Of a DNA stretch of 64,000 nt, positions 10,901 through 18,624 are shown in pieces. How positions within the stretch are numbered: the stretch's first letter is position 1; the number at the start of each line of letters is the position of its first letter. The notes under the pieces were generated by a model that saw only the letters and a list, made by a program, of their open reading frames with translations, did not search any database and was not told the origin of the DNA. The translations under genes were made by a program, and so were the position numbers. Source of the stretch: Clostridium sp. E02 (lineage in GTDB: Bacteria > Bacillota > Clostridia > Lachnospirales > Lachnospiraceae); assembly GCF_003833015.1 (NCBI RefSeq), contig NZ_RJLQ01000003.1:124001-188000 (forward strand). The letters run 5' to 3'.

Positions 10901-11018
10901 GATACCTAGAATATAATAGGAATAAAACAAAAGCGGTAGAACCAATTAAGATCCATAAAATCATCTGCAAGAATGGCGAATGTATATAAATTTGTATTCT
11001 TTCCAACAAAATCTGCAA
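4923..11018 (-). CDS. GT84 cyclic beta-1,2-glucan synthase, N-terminal and central part
   Basis: A large membrane protein, 2031 residues from TTG at 11018. The TTG is preferred over an ATG ten codons upstream because AAGGAGG lies eight bases before it. Order of domains: one N-terminal membrane helix; a soluble region; two helices near residues 430-500; a GT84 transferase domain with TLDADT near 654 and HRWVRGDWQ near 807; more helices near 850-1000; a glycoamylase-like domain with STVDSGN near 1139; and a GH94-type super-sandwich from about 1590. The protein ends where NdvB proteins continue into the GH94 barrel, which the next gene supplies. The two together (about 2840 residues) equal a full NdvB. 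Expected product: cyclic beta-1,2-glucan made from UDP-glucose at the membrane. Confidence 0.88.
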   Translation of the reverse strand: MQILLERIQIYIHSPFLQMILWILIGSTAFVLFLLYSRYHHSGRVVHFPLDVIEEGEKPGPGEWEREMLDLAENHTQVRLTGYSFVLNDYNHAAHKRLNQIRDSISVLSTDLIALIPSARWLYDNFQMLYREIKKVRTSGTSYAVLPILKTKEHKNFPRIYVVAKKMVALSGGHLGEENISIMLNAYQKKVSLTDREIWVLPEVLGFCLLEEIIQISDEILLLIDVKSKAEQLIREKFKDKQGASDIMPLLCKMDDKLNCNFSFHAHMVYLLKNMTYDEISIQKYLEYHLDTGENRVETSDVILKEGRIESLLETKIRTFIVSLRDINEVDEETFFSKYSCLEAILSKDPAGVYAKMDLESRGLYRGMIVKLSHRYHLLEEKIGNDCLELAILGRDDLIESHHVGAYLLGKGYPALKAKALNRPIPIKRKKTKNLKGVLYFISLFLLLLVLCIGLYYGFRSLGYVTDSRRIGIIFLVGLPLLLGISMEMVHFIFTRKIAVKKIPSMDYSKEVPEKARTFVVMPVIVSTKEQGLMYMDRLEKQYLANAQSNLFFALLLDFEDSSQQFLKKDEGLEQALVVRMKQLNERYFSRHQRFCLFFRSRKWNKAENCYMGWERKRGKLEEFNNLLNGTQKENTTFSSIYCDEELLSTFQYVITLDADTNLIRDNAVKLVGLIDHPLNRPVLNPKDQTLMEGYVIIQPSVRNHITDKYGSRFTKIFGGESGLAHYGTVISDIYQDVFNKGIYTGKGIYDRKVFHEILHNKVPENRILSHDLFESCYAKTAFSSTAKIMDTFPNTLLSFTKREHRWVRGDWQLLPWLFLKNSLDGRPLSALSKWKIFDNLRRSLVPLSKILLVLLILFWIPRAFYLWIPLVFFTDIFQLLVLCISMIKQKLIRPNLAFVYKSFFQELATMIQRAFLEFTITPYRAYVAVDAILRTLYRLIISKRNLLRWNTAESVDATIMNTRKGYFLTMWSSFLPAAALLLLFYVGELNRGGIILTTIIAADWIFASEISYRISQPEKKRTQAIKSQDRELLLDTARRTWYFFKDCSTKENNWLCPDNYQISRVVKVSDKTSPTNIGLQLLAILSARDFGLETLSSTIEKVENLMETIQKLPTSHGHLYNWYQIKTLEVLNPAYISTVDSGNFLGHLVALKHGLLEQIEKPIYPDNFLPELMLLVNESNEEIKQKTGSLGGNSLRFRYNRIGELIEDMADIWEDLNERELRPDGDYTHTRQLKSLIDSFASETSDFRLKEERFSSYPTLSRMAAEDNSFANHMITRIKDLSKKIDHMLTNADFEFLYNDKRMLFHIGYHVSSHTLDDGCYDLMASESALTSLLAIAKGEVPLKHWYKLGRPLTIVKGIPCFVSWSGTMFEYLMPSLVLKNYEDSVFSQTYLAAVLQQMKYANEMDIPWGISESQYYRFDLNGNYQYKAFGVPKIRLQPVRKNSFVVAPYATMLALEIVQEECITNLKKMKELGAYGAYGFYESIDFNVPNSVELTPYCIVKSYMAHHQGMNLVAINNLLNEGIMRERFHREMMIKASEVLLEEKRQSHLISIAKRGYTIKIGKLLFHENQYRDRYVKRTGALTPVVNYLSNGKYSLLITSDGDGFSQFEDRMLYRWRSDIYANTGNYIYIKDKKQGKFWSASYHPTKIEPEQYQVVFSPNQAEFTRMDGDMKTNMVVSLNADLNFEIRKVTLTNHGKEERELEVTSYLEVVDDTHLAEISHPAFNKLFLESEYLKEEDIFLTKRRKKEETDPSYVMHFAKTEMKLSQKIEYENDRKRFIGRNNTLENPEAVVNHTAFINTSGFCNDPIMSLRIHVKVSAGESASISFVTGICKKKEDAIKIAAELNVSYRIDDSMEKFRLQKNLELKYLEISRTQLNAFQSLMSPIFYSSGNYRGPVETIRRNFKNQSFLWKFGVSGDNPILLLRVRSMKEERIIKDVLKAYEYLRINRVMVDLIILIDSKHGYLQEVDQLIYEMTSSLRIYDSGSGKPSFFMLHTYEMIPAEIDLLYTVAKVVFSEKTGIYLIGKENQ

Positions 11019-11074
11019 TGAAATTTCCTCCTTATTTCTTCTTTCCATTAGTTTGCCTGTTTTTCCAAAAAAAA

Positions 11075-11098
11075 TAGCACAATATTATATTGTTGCTA
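11075..11098. promoter_or_regulatory. Near-palindrome upstream of the glucan synthase gene
   Basis: A 24-bp AT-rich inverted repeat lies about 55 bp before the TTG start. Its left half is TAGCACAATATT. The complement of its right half is TAGCAACAATAT, so the two arms differ by one inserted base. It could be an operator or just AT-rich symmetry, and no cognate regulator is adjacent. Confidence 0.3.
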
Positions 11099-11154
11099 AT
11101 TTTTCCACTTTTATTTATACGTTTCCTATTTCTTTCATTCCTACAAAAGAGCAA

Positions 11155-11202
11155 ATAAAGAGCAGCCATTCCGGATATAAAATCTCCAGATATAGCTGCT
11201 TC
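11155..11202 (-). terminator. Probable terminator after the DUF1304 gene
   Basis: Read on the minus strand, AGCAGC pairs with GCTGCT across a partly paired interior, and the stem is followed by CTTTATTTG. It lies just after the DUF1304 stop codon. Confidence 0.5.
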
Positions 11203-11218
11203 TATACAAGTAACAAAT

Positions 11219-11584
11219 TTATTTAAAAACCAAAAGAATCAGTAGTGCAACAATCGCCGGCAATGCCTGTTTCAAGAAAATAGATTTACTAGACGTTACT
11301 GACCCGAACACTCCAGCTATTATCACACACCCCAAGAAAAAGGAGGCAATATAAAGATTCCATGGTGCCTCTGTAATAAACAAAGACCATATGAGACCTG
11401 CTGCCAGGAAAACATTATATACGCCCTGATTCGCCGCCATTTCTTTTGTGCTTTTGATAAAATCAACCGTCAGATGAGGAAACATTCCCGGTCCCTTACT
11501 GGTCCATGCAAAAATCTCCACCCATGCGATAAACAGGTGTTCCATAGCGATAAGGCATATAAAAAGCATAGTAATAAACTGCAT
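11219..11584 (-). CDS. DUF1304 family small membrane protein
   Basis: A 121-residue protein with four predicted membrane helices at about residues 1-22, 50-70, 74-95 and 102-120. The N-terminal helix and the following loop contain the family pattern MEHLFIAWVEIFAW, and ANQGVYN follows at about residue 50. These match DUF1304, a family of short integral membrane proteins with no established function. The gene follows the alcohol dehydrogenase at 27 bp on the same strand and may be cotranscribed. A ribosome site (GAGGAG) precedes the ATG. No catalytic residues can be named. Confidence 0.8.
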   Translation of the reverse strand: MQFITMLFICLIAMEHLFIAWVEIFAWTSKGPGMFPHLTVDFIKSTKEMAANQGVYNVFLAAGLIWSLFITEAPWNLYIASFFLGCVIIAGVFGSVTSSKSIFLKQALPAIVALLILLVFK

Positions 11585-11611
11585 ACGATAACTCTCCTCT
11601 TTTCCCCAGTA

Positions 11612-12784
11612 TTAAGAGTTTAAGCACCTTTCAAAAATGGTCTCAATCCCTTTTTGATCCAATGGTTGAAAGCCTCTTAAAACTCCCCCTCCACATGATT
11701 TTTTAGCCATAACTGCGAAATTCTTTTTGTCAATTCCGATCTCTGTAAAGGTACGTTTCAATTTTAGCGTATGGAATAAGAAGTCATCTAACTTCTCGAT
11801 GCTCTTTCTTGCCACTTCCATAGGTTCTAAAGATGAATCGATCCCAAAAACATTGGTCCCAAACTGAACGTATTTCGATACGGTCGTTTCATTGAGACAG
11901 TATTCCATCCAGCGTGGAGTAAGGATTGCCAGTCCCAACCCATGAGTAATATCATAGATCGCAGATAGTTCATGCTCCATGGGATGACAGCTCCATGCCT
12001 GACGTTTTCCCCCAGCTACCAATCCGTTAATGGCCCATGAGGAAGTCCACATCAAATTGGCACGGGCTTCGTAATTGTCTGGCTCTTTCATCGCGATTGG
12101 TGCATATCTGATGATGGTTTTCATCATCCCTTCCATGAAAGTATCCAACATATATAAATCCTGATCCATATTAAAATACACTTCCATAATGTGACTCATC
12201 ATGTCCGCTGCGCCGCAAGCTGTCTGGTATGGACTCACCGTATAGGTGTTTTTCGGGTCAAGGAATGACACTTTTGGAAGCAAATGAGGATCCATACGCC
12301 CCAACTTATCCTTCGTTTCGGGATTGCTGATGACACCACCTGGATCCATCTCCGAGCCAGTTGCCGACAAAGTCAAAATCGTAAGGACTGGCAAAGCCTT
12401 CTCGATCGGTGCCCGATCCGAAAGGAATTTCCAAGGATCAAAGTCCACACATGCTCCAGCTGCCATAAATTTGGTCGCATCCAGAGTCGATCCTCCGCCA
12501 ACCGCTAGTAACACGTCAATCTTTTCCTTTTTACAAAGCTCTGCACCCTCTCTTACGGTTGTAATTCGAGGATTTGGTTCGATTCCGGACAGTTCAAACA
12601 ATTCAAGTCCAGCACTTTTTATCTCCATTACTACAGCCTCATACAATCCCGTCTTTTTAATGGAACCTCCCCCATAAGTAAGAAGTACACGCTGTCCAAA
12701 TTTCTTTAATTCTTCTCCCAAATGGCCTAACTGATTCTCTCCAAAATAAACTTTAACCGGAATATCATAAATAAAACGATTCAT
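11612..12784 (-). CDS. Iron-containing alcohol dehydrogenase, butanol dehydrogenase / YqhD type
   Basis: A 390-residue group III alcohol dehydrogenase from the ATG at 12784, where AGGAAG precedes. A longer in-frame extension lacks a ribosome site and is not part of the family. The N-terminus (FIYDIPVKVYFGENQ) and the dinucleotide-binding GGGSTLD are typical of NAD(P)H-dependent butanol dehydrogenases. The metal ligands are visible as Asp and His in AADMMSHIMEVYF, then His residues in WSCHPMEHELSA and THGLGLAI. The enzyme would reduce short aldehydes to alcohols as an electron sink or detoxify aldehydes. The preferred cofactor cannot be judged with confidence. Confidence 0.88.
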   Translation of the reverse strand: MNRFIYDIPVKVYFGENQLGHLGEELKKFGQRVLLTYGGGSIKKTGLYEAVVMEIKSAGLELFELSGIEPNPRITTVREGAELCKKEKIDVLLAVGGGSTLDATKFMAAGACVDFDPWKFLSDRAPIEKALPVLTILTLSATGSEMDPGGVISNPETKDKLGRMDPHLLPKVSFLDPKNTYTVSPYQTACGAADMMSHIMEVYFNMDQDLYMLDTFMEGMMKTIIRYAPIAMKEPDNYEARANLMWTSSWAINGLVAGGKRQAWSCHPMEHELSAIYDITHGLGLAILTPRWMEYCLNETTVSKYVQFGTNVFGIDSSLEPMEVARKSIEKLDDFLFHTLKLKRTFTEIGIDKKNFAVMAKKSCGGGVLRGFQPLDQKGIETIFERCLNS

Positions 12785-12850
12785 CTTTTTGCTTCCTTTC
12801 TTTTCTCGATACGAATTACGTTTACACAAACTAGGACCCATTTTTATGGG

Positions 12851-13681
12851 TTAAAAAATGGATTTATACCATACATTCATACTTTCGATCTGTCCTGAGA
12901 TCTGGGTGTTATTAATCAGTGTACCGCTATAGGTGTAACCATTTTTTGCAAATGTAACATTCATTCCAGGTGATTTTGCTCTTGCAATGCTATATGCCGT
13001 CTTAACCGATAACTCGGACAATTTGTTCTCCATCACTCGAAGAAGATATCTTGCCAGCCTACTGCCCCGATACTCTTTTCGTACTGCAAAATCTGTCATC
13101 TCTGCATTGGAATATTTTTTTGCAAGTTCGATGGAAGATAATGCAACCAACTCATTCTCTTTCCATATGCCAAAATAAATCAGATTTTCCTTCATGGTTT
13201 CTAGAATGTATTGCTCTTCGTAAATGGGGAAAGGATAGCTTTCAAATACACTTTTATACAGTTTTACCATGCTTTTTACATCTTCCGAGTTCGCCTCCCT
13301 GCATCGAAATCCATCTGGAAGCTGTATGAGGGAAGAATCTGGTTCCTGTTCTTTTGCGATCTTTAAAATCTCGGAACAAGTTGCTTTCCATTTGTTTTCT
13401 CTTCTCTGTTCATCAAGATATTTACAAAGAAAACGGCCTGGATTCCCAGAATAAAACGTTGGGATTATGGCTTCTGTTTCATAACCATTCTCTTCAAACA
13501 CTTGTTTATGAAGATCTGGGGCTTTCACCATTATTTTTGTGTAACCCTTTTTATGTGCCAGGTCATCTAATTTCTGAGTAATATTGTCCAAATCACTGCT
13601 GTCAAGGGTCATCAGATAAATACGATCACTGTCTTTTCCATGATGAATCGTCGAATTTCCAATCTTTTCAATACTATCCAT
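12851..13681 (-). CDS. ablB: Beta-lysine N6-acetyltransferase AblB
   Basis: A 276-residue GNAT-fold acetyltransferase. It uses acetyl-CoA to acetylate L-beta-lysine on N6, giving N6-acetyl-beta-lysine, a compatible solute. The N-terminal 130 residues are the family-specific region. The GNAT core follows, with FAVRKEYRGSRLARYLL as the acetyl-CoA loop near residue 205. The start is the ATG at 13681 because GGAG lies just before it. The gene is 37 bp downstream of ablA, and this two-gene order is the classic osmoadaptation operon of methanogens and some clostridia. Confidence 0.9.
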   Translation of the reverse strand: MDSIEKIGNSTIHHGKDSDRIYLMTLDSSDLDNITQKLDDLAHKKGYTKIMVKAPDLHKQVFEENGYETEAIIPTFYSGNPGRFLCKYLDEQRRENKWKATCSEILKIAKEQEPDSSLIQLPDGFRCREANSEDVKSMVKLYKSVFESYPFPIYEEQYILETMKENLIYFGIWKENELVALSSIELAKKYSNAEMTDFAVRKEYRGSRLARYLLRVMENKLSELSVKTAYSIARAKSPGMNVTFAKNGYTYSGTLINNTQISGQIESMNVWYKSIF

Positions 13682-13718
13682 AACAATCTCCATTCTACAT
13701 TGACTCAGGTGTATTTTT

Positions 13719-15017
13719 TTATTCTTCCAGGTCTTTCGTTGGTGTCAACGTTATTGTTTCATTATAATCAGAGAGGAGTTTCGTAATACCAATGGACTCA
13801 TCCTCGTCTAAATGCTTCATCTTCAATTGAAGATTACAGGTTTTGCAATCCAGATCACAAGCAGCACTGTGATAGTTTCGTGGTTCCTGATAGGTTGTGA
13901 TAACGCCCTCATAGTTTCTTAGGATCACCTTATTGGTAGACCAAGAGATCAGATAATTCGGCATAACAGGGATTTTTCCACCACCACCAGGAGCATCAAT
14001 CACATACGTTGGTACTGCAAACCCACTGGTATGTCCTCTTAAACTTTCCATGATTTCAATTCCCTTCCCAACGGAAGTACGGAAATGTTCCAGTCCATCC
14101 GATAAGTCACATTGATAGATATAATAGGGTCTGACTCGGTTTTGCACCAGTTTATGGACAAGGCGTTTCATGATTTTGGGACAGTCGTTAATATCTGCCA
14201 GCAAAACGGATTGATTTCCCAGAGGAATGCCTCCAAATGCAAGCTTTTTCAAGGCCTCTCTTGCTTGCACTGTTATCTCTTTCGGATGATTAAAATGGGT
14301 ATTAATCCATAAAGTCTTGTGATTTTTCAGCATAGCTACAAGTTCATCGGTGATTCTATAGGGCAATACCACTGGGGTTCTAGTTCCGATTCTCACCACT
14401 TCAACATGTTCTATTTTGTCAAGTTCCCCTAAAACCCAGTCAAGTAAATCATCTGGCAGCATAAAAGGATCTCCGCCTGAAAGCAAAACATCTCGAACCA
14501 CTGGATTGCTTCTTATATAATCAATTCCTTTCTGTAGTTGTTCTTTTTTCGGAATATGATCCATATCTCCGACTTTTCTTTTTCTAGTACAATGCCGGCA
14601 ATACATGGCACAAATATTACTAATATGAAATAGCACCCTGTCAGGATACCGATGAGTAATTCCTGGAACTGGATTGTTTTTATCTTCCGCCAACGGGTCC
14701 TCCATATCACAAGATGCAATCGTTAGTTCCCTGATATCAGGAAATGCCTGTTTGAATACAGGATCATTCTTATAATCCTTGGGATCAATAAGAGAAATAT
14801 AGTAAGGCGTGATTGACATTGGAAATTTTTCAATCGTTGTTTCTATCTGTTTTCTTTCTTCGTCTGTAAAACTGATCGCCAAAATCTCTTCGACTGTCTC
14901 TATGTCTTTTATCAAATGGCTGGTTTGCCACCTCCAGTCATTCCATTGTTTGAATGCTTCCCCTGTAAGGGGATTACCTTTTATCATCTGTTTTGTAATC
15001 TCGATCATTGTCTGCAT
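13719..15017 (-). CDS. ablA: Lysine 2,3-aminomutase AblA
   Basis: A 432-residue radical-SAM, PLP-dependent enzyme that converts L-lysine to L-beta-lysine. The cluster motif CxxxCxxC is seen as CAMYCRHC near residue 137, followed by TRKRKVG. A lysine in the Gly-rich GGGGKIPVM segment is the PLP site. A Cys cluster near the C-terminus ([11 protein letters not shown]) matches the zinc-binding tail. The second in-frame ATG at 15017 is chosen as start because GGAGG is nine bases upstream of it and too close to the first. It is transcribed with ablB from a near-consensus promoter at 15162-15190. The alternative role, lysine fermentation, is less likely without kamDE/kdd genes here. Confidence 0.93.
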   Translation of the reverse strand: MQTMIEITKQMIKGNPLTGEAFKQWNDWRWQTSHLIKDIETVEEILAISFTDEERKQIETTIEKFPMSITPYYISLIDPKDYKNDPVFKQAFPDIRELTIASCDMEDPLAEDKNNPVPGITHRYPDRVLFHISNICAMYCRHCTRKRKVGDMDHIPKKEQLQKGIDYIRSNPVVRDVLLSGGDPFMLPDDLLDWVLGELDKIEHVEVVRIGTRTPVVLPYRITDELVAMLKNHKTLWINTHFNHPKEITVQAREALKKLAFGGIPLGNQSVLLADINDCPKIMKRLVHKLVQNRVRPYYIYQCDLSDGLEHFRTSVGKGIEIMESLRGHTSGFAVPTYVIDAPGGGGKIPVMPNYLISWSTNKVILRNYEGVITTYQEPRNYHSAACDLDCKTCNLQLKMKHLDEDESIGITKLLSDYNETITLTPTKDLEE

Positions 15018-15117
15018 TCCCATTTTCCTCCACTAAAAATACCCTAGTCCCATCTTGACTCAGGTATTTTCTAATTTAAAACCATATAAGTTTCCCTATC
15101 TCCTATAAAAGCAAATA

Positions 15118-15157
15118 AAGTGACAACTTTTATTTGGTTATAGGTTGTTACTTTTTT
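15118..15157 (-). promoter_or_regulatory. Leader hairpin in the ablA 5' untranslated region (attenuator-like)
   Basis: On the minus strand, AAGTAACAAC pairs with GTTGTCACTT (one G-U) around a 16-base loop. It is followed by an AT-rich tail (TATTTGCTTTTA). It lies between the ablA promoter and start codon, so it would be at the beginning of the leader transcript. Attenuation is inference. Confidence 0.45.
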
Positions 15158-15161
15158 CTTA

Positions 15162-15190
15162 ATTATACTACAGAAATGATATCATGTCAA
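15162..15190 (-). promoter_or_regulatory. Consensus sigma-A promoter for ablA-ablB
   Basis: On the minus strand TTGACA is followed by a 17-base spacer and TATAAT, a perfect match to the vegetative promoter. The spacer contains the palindrome ATGATATCAT. The site is about 145 bp upstream of the ablA start codon. Confidence 0.8.
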
Positions 15191-15222
15191 ATCATGGAAA
15201 TTAGAACTCTACGGAACGTTTG

Positions 15223-15251
15223 TTGAAAATCCAGTGGATTCGGCTTACAAT
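15223..15251 (+). promoter_or_regulatory. Promoter for the GIY-YIG / DUF2087 pair
   Basis: TTGAAA at 15223 and TACAAT at 15246 are separated by 17 bases, 50 bp ahead of the first start codon. It is divergent from the ablA promoter. Confidence 0.65.
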
Positions 15252-15300
15252 GATTTTGTTGGTGAACCTACGAAATATATAAATGGATGGTGAATTTGGA

Positions 15301-15639
15301 ATGGAAAAACTACAAAAAAAAGATAGGAAAGAGAATTATAAAAATAGAGCGATTGTCGGTGGAATATATAAGATCTCGTGCAATGGAAATAATAATTATT
15401 GGATTCGTTCCACCACTAATATGCAAGGCTCAAAAAATCGTTTTGAATTCTTTTTAGCAACTAACTCTTGCCCAGAAGCAGGTATGATCGAATCATGGAA
15501 TCAATTTGGGACATCTTCTTTTGCCTTTGATATCATGGAGGAAATGAAAAAGAAGGAAACACAAACAGAACGAGAATTTTCTGAAGATGTCAAAACTTTG
15601 TTGGAATTATGGAAGGAAAAAGAAATTACTACTGAATAA
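15301..15639 (+). CDS. GIY-YIG-like nuclease-family protein with altered YIG motif
   Basis: A 112-residue protein from the ATG at 15301, where GGTGA precedes by seven bases; an in-frame ATG six codons upstream is possible. Residues about 22-26 read GIYKI and the second strand reads YWIRST, where the family has YYIGST. The NRFEFF, WNQFGTSSF and REFSEDVKTLLELW blocks complete a compact GIY-YIG domain with a C-terminal Glu/Asp-rich helix. Replacement of the conserved Gly by Arg in the second motif may affect activity. The next gene, 13 bp downstream, is a DUF2087 protein, and I recall this pairing from other Firmicutes. The role is unknown; DNA or RNA recognition is plausible. Confidence 0.65.
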   Translation: MEKLQKKDRKENYKNRAIVGGIYKISCNGNNNYWIRSTTNMQGSKNRFEFFLATNSCPEAGMIESWNQFGTSSFAFDIMEEMKKKETQTEREFSEDVKTLLELWKEKEITTE

Positions 15640-15652
15640 GGAGAGAATAAAA

Positions 15653-15931
15653 TTGGAACAAGTCGTTAATATAAACAGATTTTTAGACAAATTAGGTAGA
15701 ATCACTCAGCTATCGCAAAAGCCCCCCCTAAGAATTGCAACCCTTTGCTATTTGGCAGAAAAATTCGAAGTAAACTATAATTATACAGAAAAAGAGGTAA
15801 ACGCCATCTGTGAAAAATGGAATACATTTGGGGATTATTTTGTACTTAGACGGGAACTTATTGATCAAGGCTTCTTATGTCGTGAACCGGATGGGTCTCG
15901 ATACTGGAAACCGGCTCCTCCAAAGAAATAA
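15653..15931 (+). CDS. DUF2087 domain protein
   Basis: A 92-residue protein started by TTG at 15653, with AAGGAGA eight bases upstream. A longer frame opening at an ATG inside the previous gene has no ribosome site. The domain pattern is clear: a basic helix, then YTEKEVNAICEKW, then LRRELIDQGFLCREPDGSRYW, which is the DUF2087 signature. The fold is probably a winged-helix-like nucleic-acid binder. It is cotranscribed with the GIY-YIG-like gene and followed by a strong terminator. No target can be named. Confidence 0.8.
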   Translation: MEQVVNINRFLDKLGRITQLSQKPPLRIATLCYLAEKFEVNYNYTEKEVNAICEKWNTFGDYFVLRRELIDQGFLCREPDGSRYWKPAPPKK

Positions 15932-15946
15932 TTGGAGGAGTTTTTG
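15915..15946 (+). terminator. Rho-independent terminator of the DUF2087 transcript
   Basis: CTCCTCCAA and TTGGAGGAG form a nine-base stem overlapping the stop codon, followed by TTTTTG. Confidence 0.85.
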
Positions 15947-15966
15947 TATTTTTAAATATAGTGATA

Positions 15967-16764
15967 TTAACTTCCACAGGACTTGTAATTATGCATACCG
16001 AAAAGCCAAATAATGGAACAAAAAGAAAGAAAAAGAATGGCTCCAAACGGGTAAAATCCATATTGCCAATGATTTGATTTCCCCAACAAATACTGCAGTG
16101 GATAGTATTGGATCAATGTGTAAGGAATCACATAGGTGCAAAAACGCATCAAACCCTTTCCGTATATATCAATGGGATATTTTCCATGCTCATTTGCTCC
16201 ATATGTGAGAACATTCATAATTCCTGCATCCTCGATGGAAAAGAAGCAAAAACTAGCTCCTAACAGAAATAAACCAATAAAGAGAAGTGTTCCTCCAAGT
16301 ATCATAAACAGTAATGTGGAAACGGTACCGAAATCCCATCGAATATGACTTTCCCTGATCCCAATCATTAAAGTAATAAGAGCTGTTATCATGGGACCAA
16401 GCCTTCCTAATTCAAATTTTGTTCCCACCACTTGAAGAATCGGACTACATGGTCTAAGCAACATTCGATCAAATTCCCCTCTTTTTACAATTCCTGAAAA
16501 TGCTTTCAATCCACTTCCGAAACATTCTGCAATGGAAAAAGACATCTGAATAATAGAAAAACACAATAAAACATCTCCATACGTATATCCCTTAATCTGG
16601 GTAAAACCAGAAAAAAGAAAATATAAAGCGATAAAGCCATTAAATGCCATTAGAAATCTGCCAATTAACATAAGTAGAAACGATAATTTATATTGCATCG
16701 TAGATTGCAAAATCACAGAAACAAAGCACCCATATAATCTGATTGTTCTTCTTATTCTTGTCAT
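15967..16764 (-). CDS. ABC-2 type exporter permease (second subunit)
   Basis: A 265-residue integral membrane protein with about six hydrophobic segments and few charges. The ATG at 16764 is chosen because GGAGGG precedes it and because it follows the stop of the upstream permease by one base, showing translational coupling. Motifs such as GIVKRGEFDRMLLRP and the membrane pattern resemble the DUF990/ABC-2 family of permeases in three-gene ATPase-permease-permease operons. The substrate is unknown; drug or lipid export is typical of the family. It is the last gene of the operon and meets the plus-strand DUF2087 terminator tail to tail. Confidence 0.82.
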   Translation of the reverse strand: MTRIRRTIRLYGCFVSVILQSTMQYKLSFLLMLIGRFLMAFNGFIALYFLFSGFTQIKGYTYGDVLLCFSIIQMSFSIAECFGSGLKAFSGIVKRGEFDRMLLRPCSPILQVVGTKFELGRLGPMITALITLMIGIRESHIRWDFGTVSTLLFMILGGTLLFIGLFLLGASFCFFSIEDAGIMNVLTYGANEHGKYPIDIYGKGLMRFCTYVIPYTLIQYYPLQYLLGKSNHWQYGFYPFGAILFLSFCSIIWLFGMHNYKSCGS

Positions 16765-16765
16765 G

Positions 16766-17569
16766 TTACCCTCCCTGCACAACGATTCTGTGCTCTGCCT
16801 TCTTACATATCAAATTCCCAATTAGAATCAGTATGACAAACCAAAACACTTGTAATGCTATGGCTATAACCATGGCATTTCCCGATAGATCCCCACTATA
16901 AATTCGAAAAGGCACATTATGCATAGAGGCAAAAGGCATGGCTTCTATTATATTCCGATATGGCTGCGGGATGAAAGGCAAGGGAATAACAGAACCTGAC
17001 AAAAATTCCACGCCCCCCATAAAAAGCATTCTAAAGCCCTGGGGTGAAATGGTGAAAAAACACAGCATATAAACAACCATACAAAAAGAAACGGTAACGC
17101 CCAATGCCATTAACATGGTAAACAAAAACAAGAAACCTGCAAACAAACTAGTAGGTGTCCCCATCTTGTATGGTCCTGGCAGCAAGGAAGCGCCAATTAA
17201 AATTGGAGCACACCGAAGGGCGGCTTGTGCGACTCTTCCGCCTACATTTCTTGAAAACCACATGTTATAAATAGACACTGGTCTGCAAAGTTCATAAGCA
17301 ATTCCCCCATCTATAATTAAGTTGAATATATCATTATCGGATGCCCATGTATTAAAGAGTGCAAAAAAAGCTTCTTTCAGCCAAACATAAGAAACCAGTG
17401 CAGAATATTCCATAGGAAATGCAATCGCATCTGATTCTAATAATGCCTTATATGCCAGGCACTCCATCAAGCCCCATATAAATTGTGTGGTGAGAGCCGT
17501 GACCGCAGCCATCCGATATTGTAACCCGGAAAAAAAACGTACGCAAAAAAATGAAACATATTTTTTCAT
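16766..17569 (-). CDS. ABC-2 type exporter permease (first subunit)
   Basis: A 267-residue permease with about six membrane helices. It is similar in size and topology to the next gene but clearly divergent, as expected for a heterodimeric channel. GGIAYELCRPVSIYNMWFSR corresponds to the cytosolic coupling segment (compare GEFDRMLLRPCSP in the partner). AGGAGG precedes the ATG. It starts 10 bp after the ATPase gene. Both permeases and the ATPase form one operon. Confidence 0.82.
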   Translation of the reverse strand: MKKYVSFFCVRFFSGLQYRMAAVTALTTQFIWGLMECLAYKALLESDAIAFPMEYSALVSYVWLKEAFFALFNTWASDNDIFNLIIDGGIAYELCRPVSIYNMWFSRNVGGRVAQAALRCAPILIGASLLPGPYKMGTPTSLFAGFLFLFTMLMALGVTVSFCMVVYMLCFFTISPQGFRMLFMGGVEFLSGSVIPLPFIPQPYRNIIEAMPFASMHNVPFRIYSGDLSGNAMVIAIALQVFWFVILILIGNLICKKAEHRIVVQGG

Positions 17570-17579
17570 TCTGCACCTC

Positions 17580-18404
17580 CTAGAGTATATCCAGATTCCG
17601 ATATATGCCAGCCACGATCTGATCTAGATTGGCCGATGCATGTTCGTCAGAAGCTGTTGAATGTTGTGCAGTCAGTTTCATATCTTCCAAGGTTCCATCT
17701 AATAAGACTTTCCCTCGTCCTATAAGTATCACTCGATTTGCGATGGCTTCGATATCCTGCATATCGTGTGTAGTTAAGATAACGGTGGTTCCATGTTCTG
17801 TATTCAGTTTTTTAATAAAATCTCGTACTGCAAGCTTAGAGACTGCATCAAGACCTATGGTTGGCTCATCTAAAAACAACAAACGGGGATTATGTAATAA
17901 CGAAGCTGCGATTTCACAGCGCATTCTTTGTCCCAAAGACAGTTGTCTTGTCGGAGTCTTTAAGATTTCCTTCAGTTTTAGTAATTCTGTTAGTTCTTCT
18001 AACTTAGACTTATAATTTGGGTTTGAAATAGAATAGATTTCCTTTAATAAATCAAAGGAATCAATGACAGGAATGTCCCACCACAATTGAGAACGTTGTC
18101 CAAATACAACACCAATCTGCTTTACATGTTCGATGCGATTTTTCCATGGAATTCTTCCATCAATCACACAAGTTCCACTGTCTGGTGTTAATATTCCACT
18201 TAGAATTTTGATTGTAGAGCTTTTACCAGCCCCATTGGGTCCAATGTATCCAACCATTTCTCCATCTGATATTTGAAAGTTGATATCAGATAATGCTTTT
18301 ATCTGCTCTGTTTTCCGCAGAAATAAAGATTTACAGGCTTCTTTTAAACCTGCATTTCGTTTTGCAACTTTGTACGATTTGCATATATGTTCCATCGTAA
18401 TCAT
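17580..18404 (-). CDS. ABC transporter ATP-binding protein
   Basis: A 274-residue ATPase with Walker A GPNGAGKSST near residue 57, the signature LSLGQRMR, Walker B RLLFLDEP and the switch His in TTHD. The N-terminal 30 residues (AGLKEACKSLF) are the extension typical of ATPases that pair with DUF990-type permeases. It powers export through the two permeases encoded downstream. AGGAGG precedes the ATG. No regulator is adjacent, so control is unclear. Confidence 0.92.
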   Translation of the reverse strand: MITMEHICKSYKVAKRNAGLKEACKSLFLRKTEQIKALSDINFQISDGEMVGYIGPNGAGKSSTIKILSGILTPDSGTCVIDGRIPWKNRIEHVKQIGVVFGQRSQLWWDIPVIDSFDLLKEIYSISNPNYKSKLEELTELLKLKEILKTPTRQLSLGQRMRCEIAASLLHNPRLLFLDEPTIGLDAVSKLAVRDFIKKLNTEHGTTVILTTHDMQDIEAIANRVILIGRGKVLLDGTLEDMKLTAQHSTASDEHASANLDQIVAGIYRNLDIL

Positions 18405-18624
18405 TGTTACTTCCTCCTGGTAGTCATATTTTCATATCTTTCCAAGTCGGTCTGCCTTTGTAGGTTTTTGCCAACAAATACCGCATGTTAAATATTTAGT
18501 TGTCTTCTTCATAAATGAAGAACTTTATTCTACCACTCTTATATCTAAAAATCAATTGATCTGATTCAGAATATTATCCTTTTACCTGTAAATAATAAAA
18601 CTATTAAATTTAAAGGAGAATACT

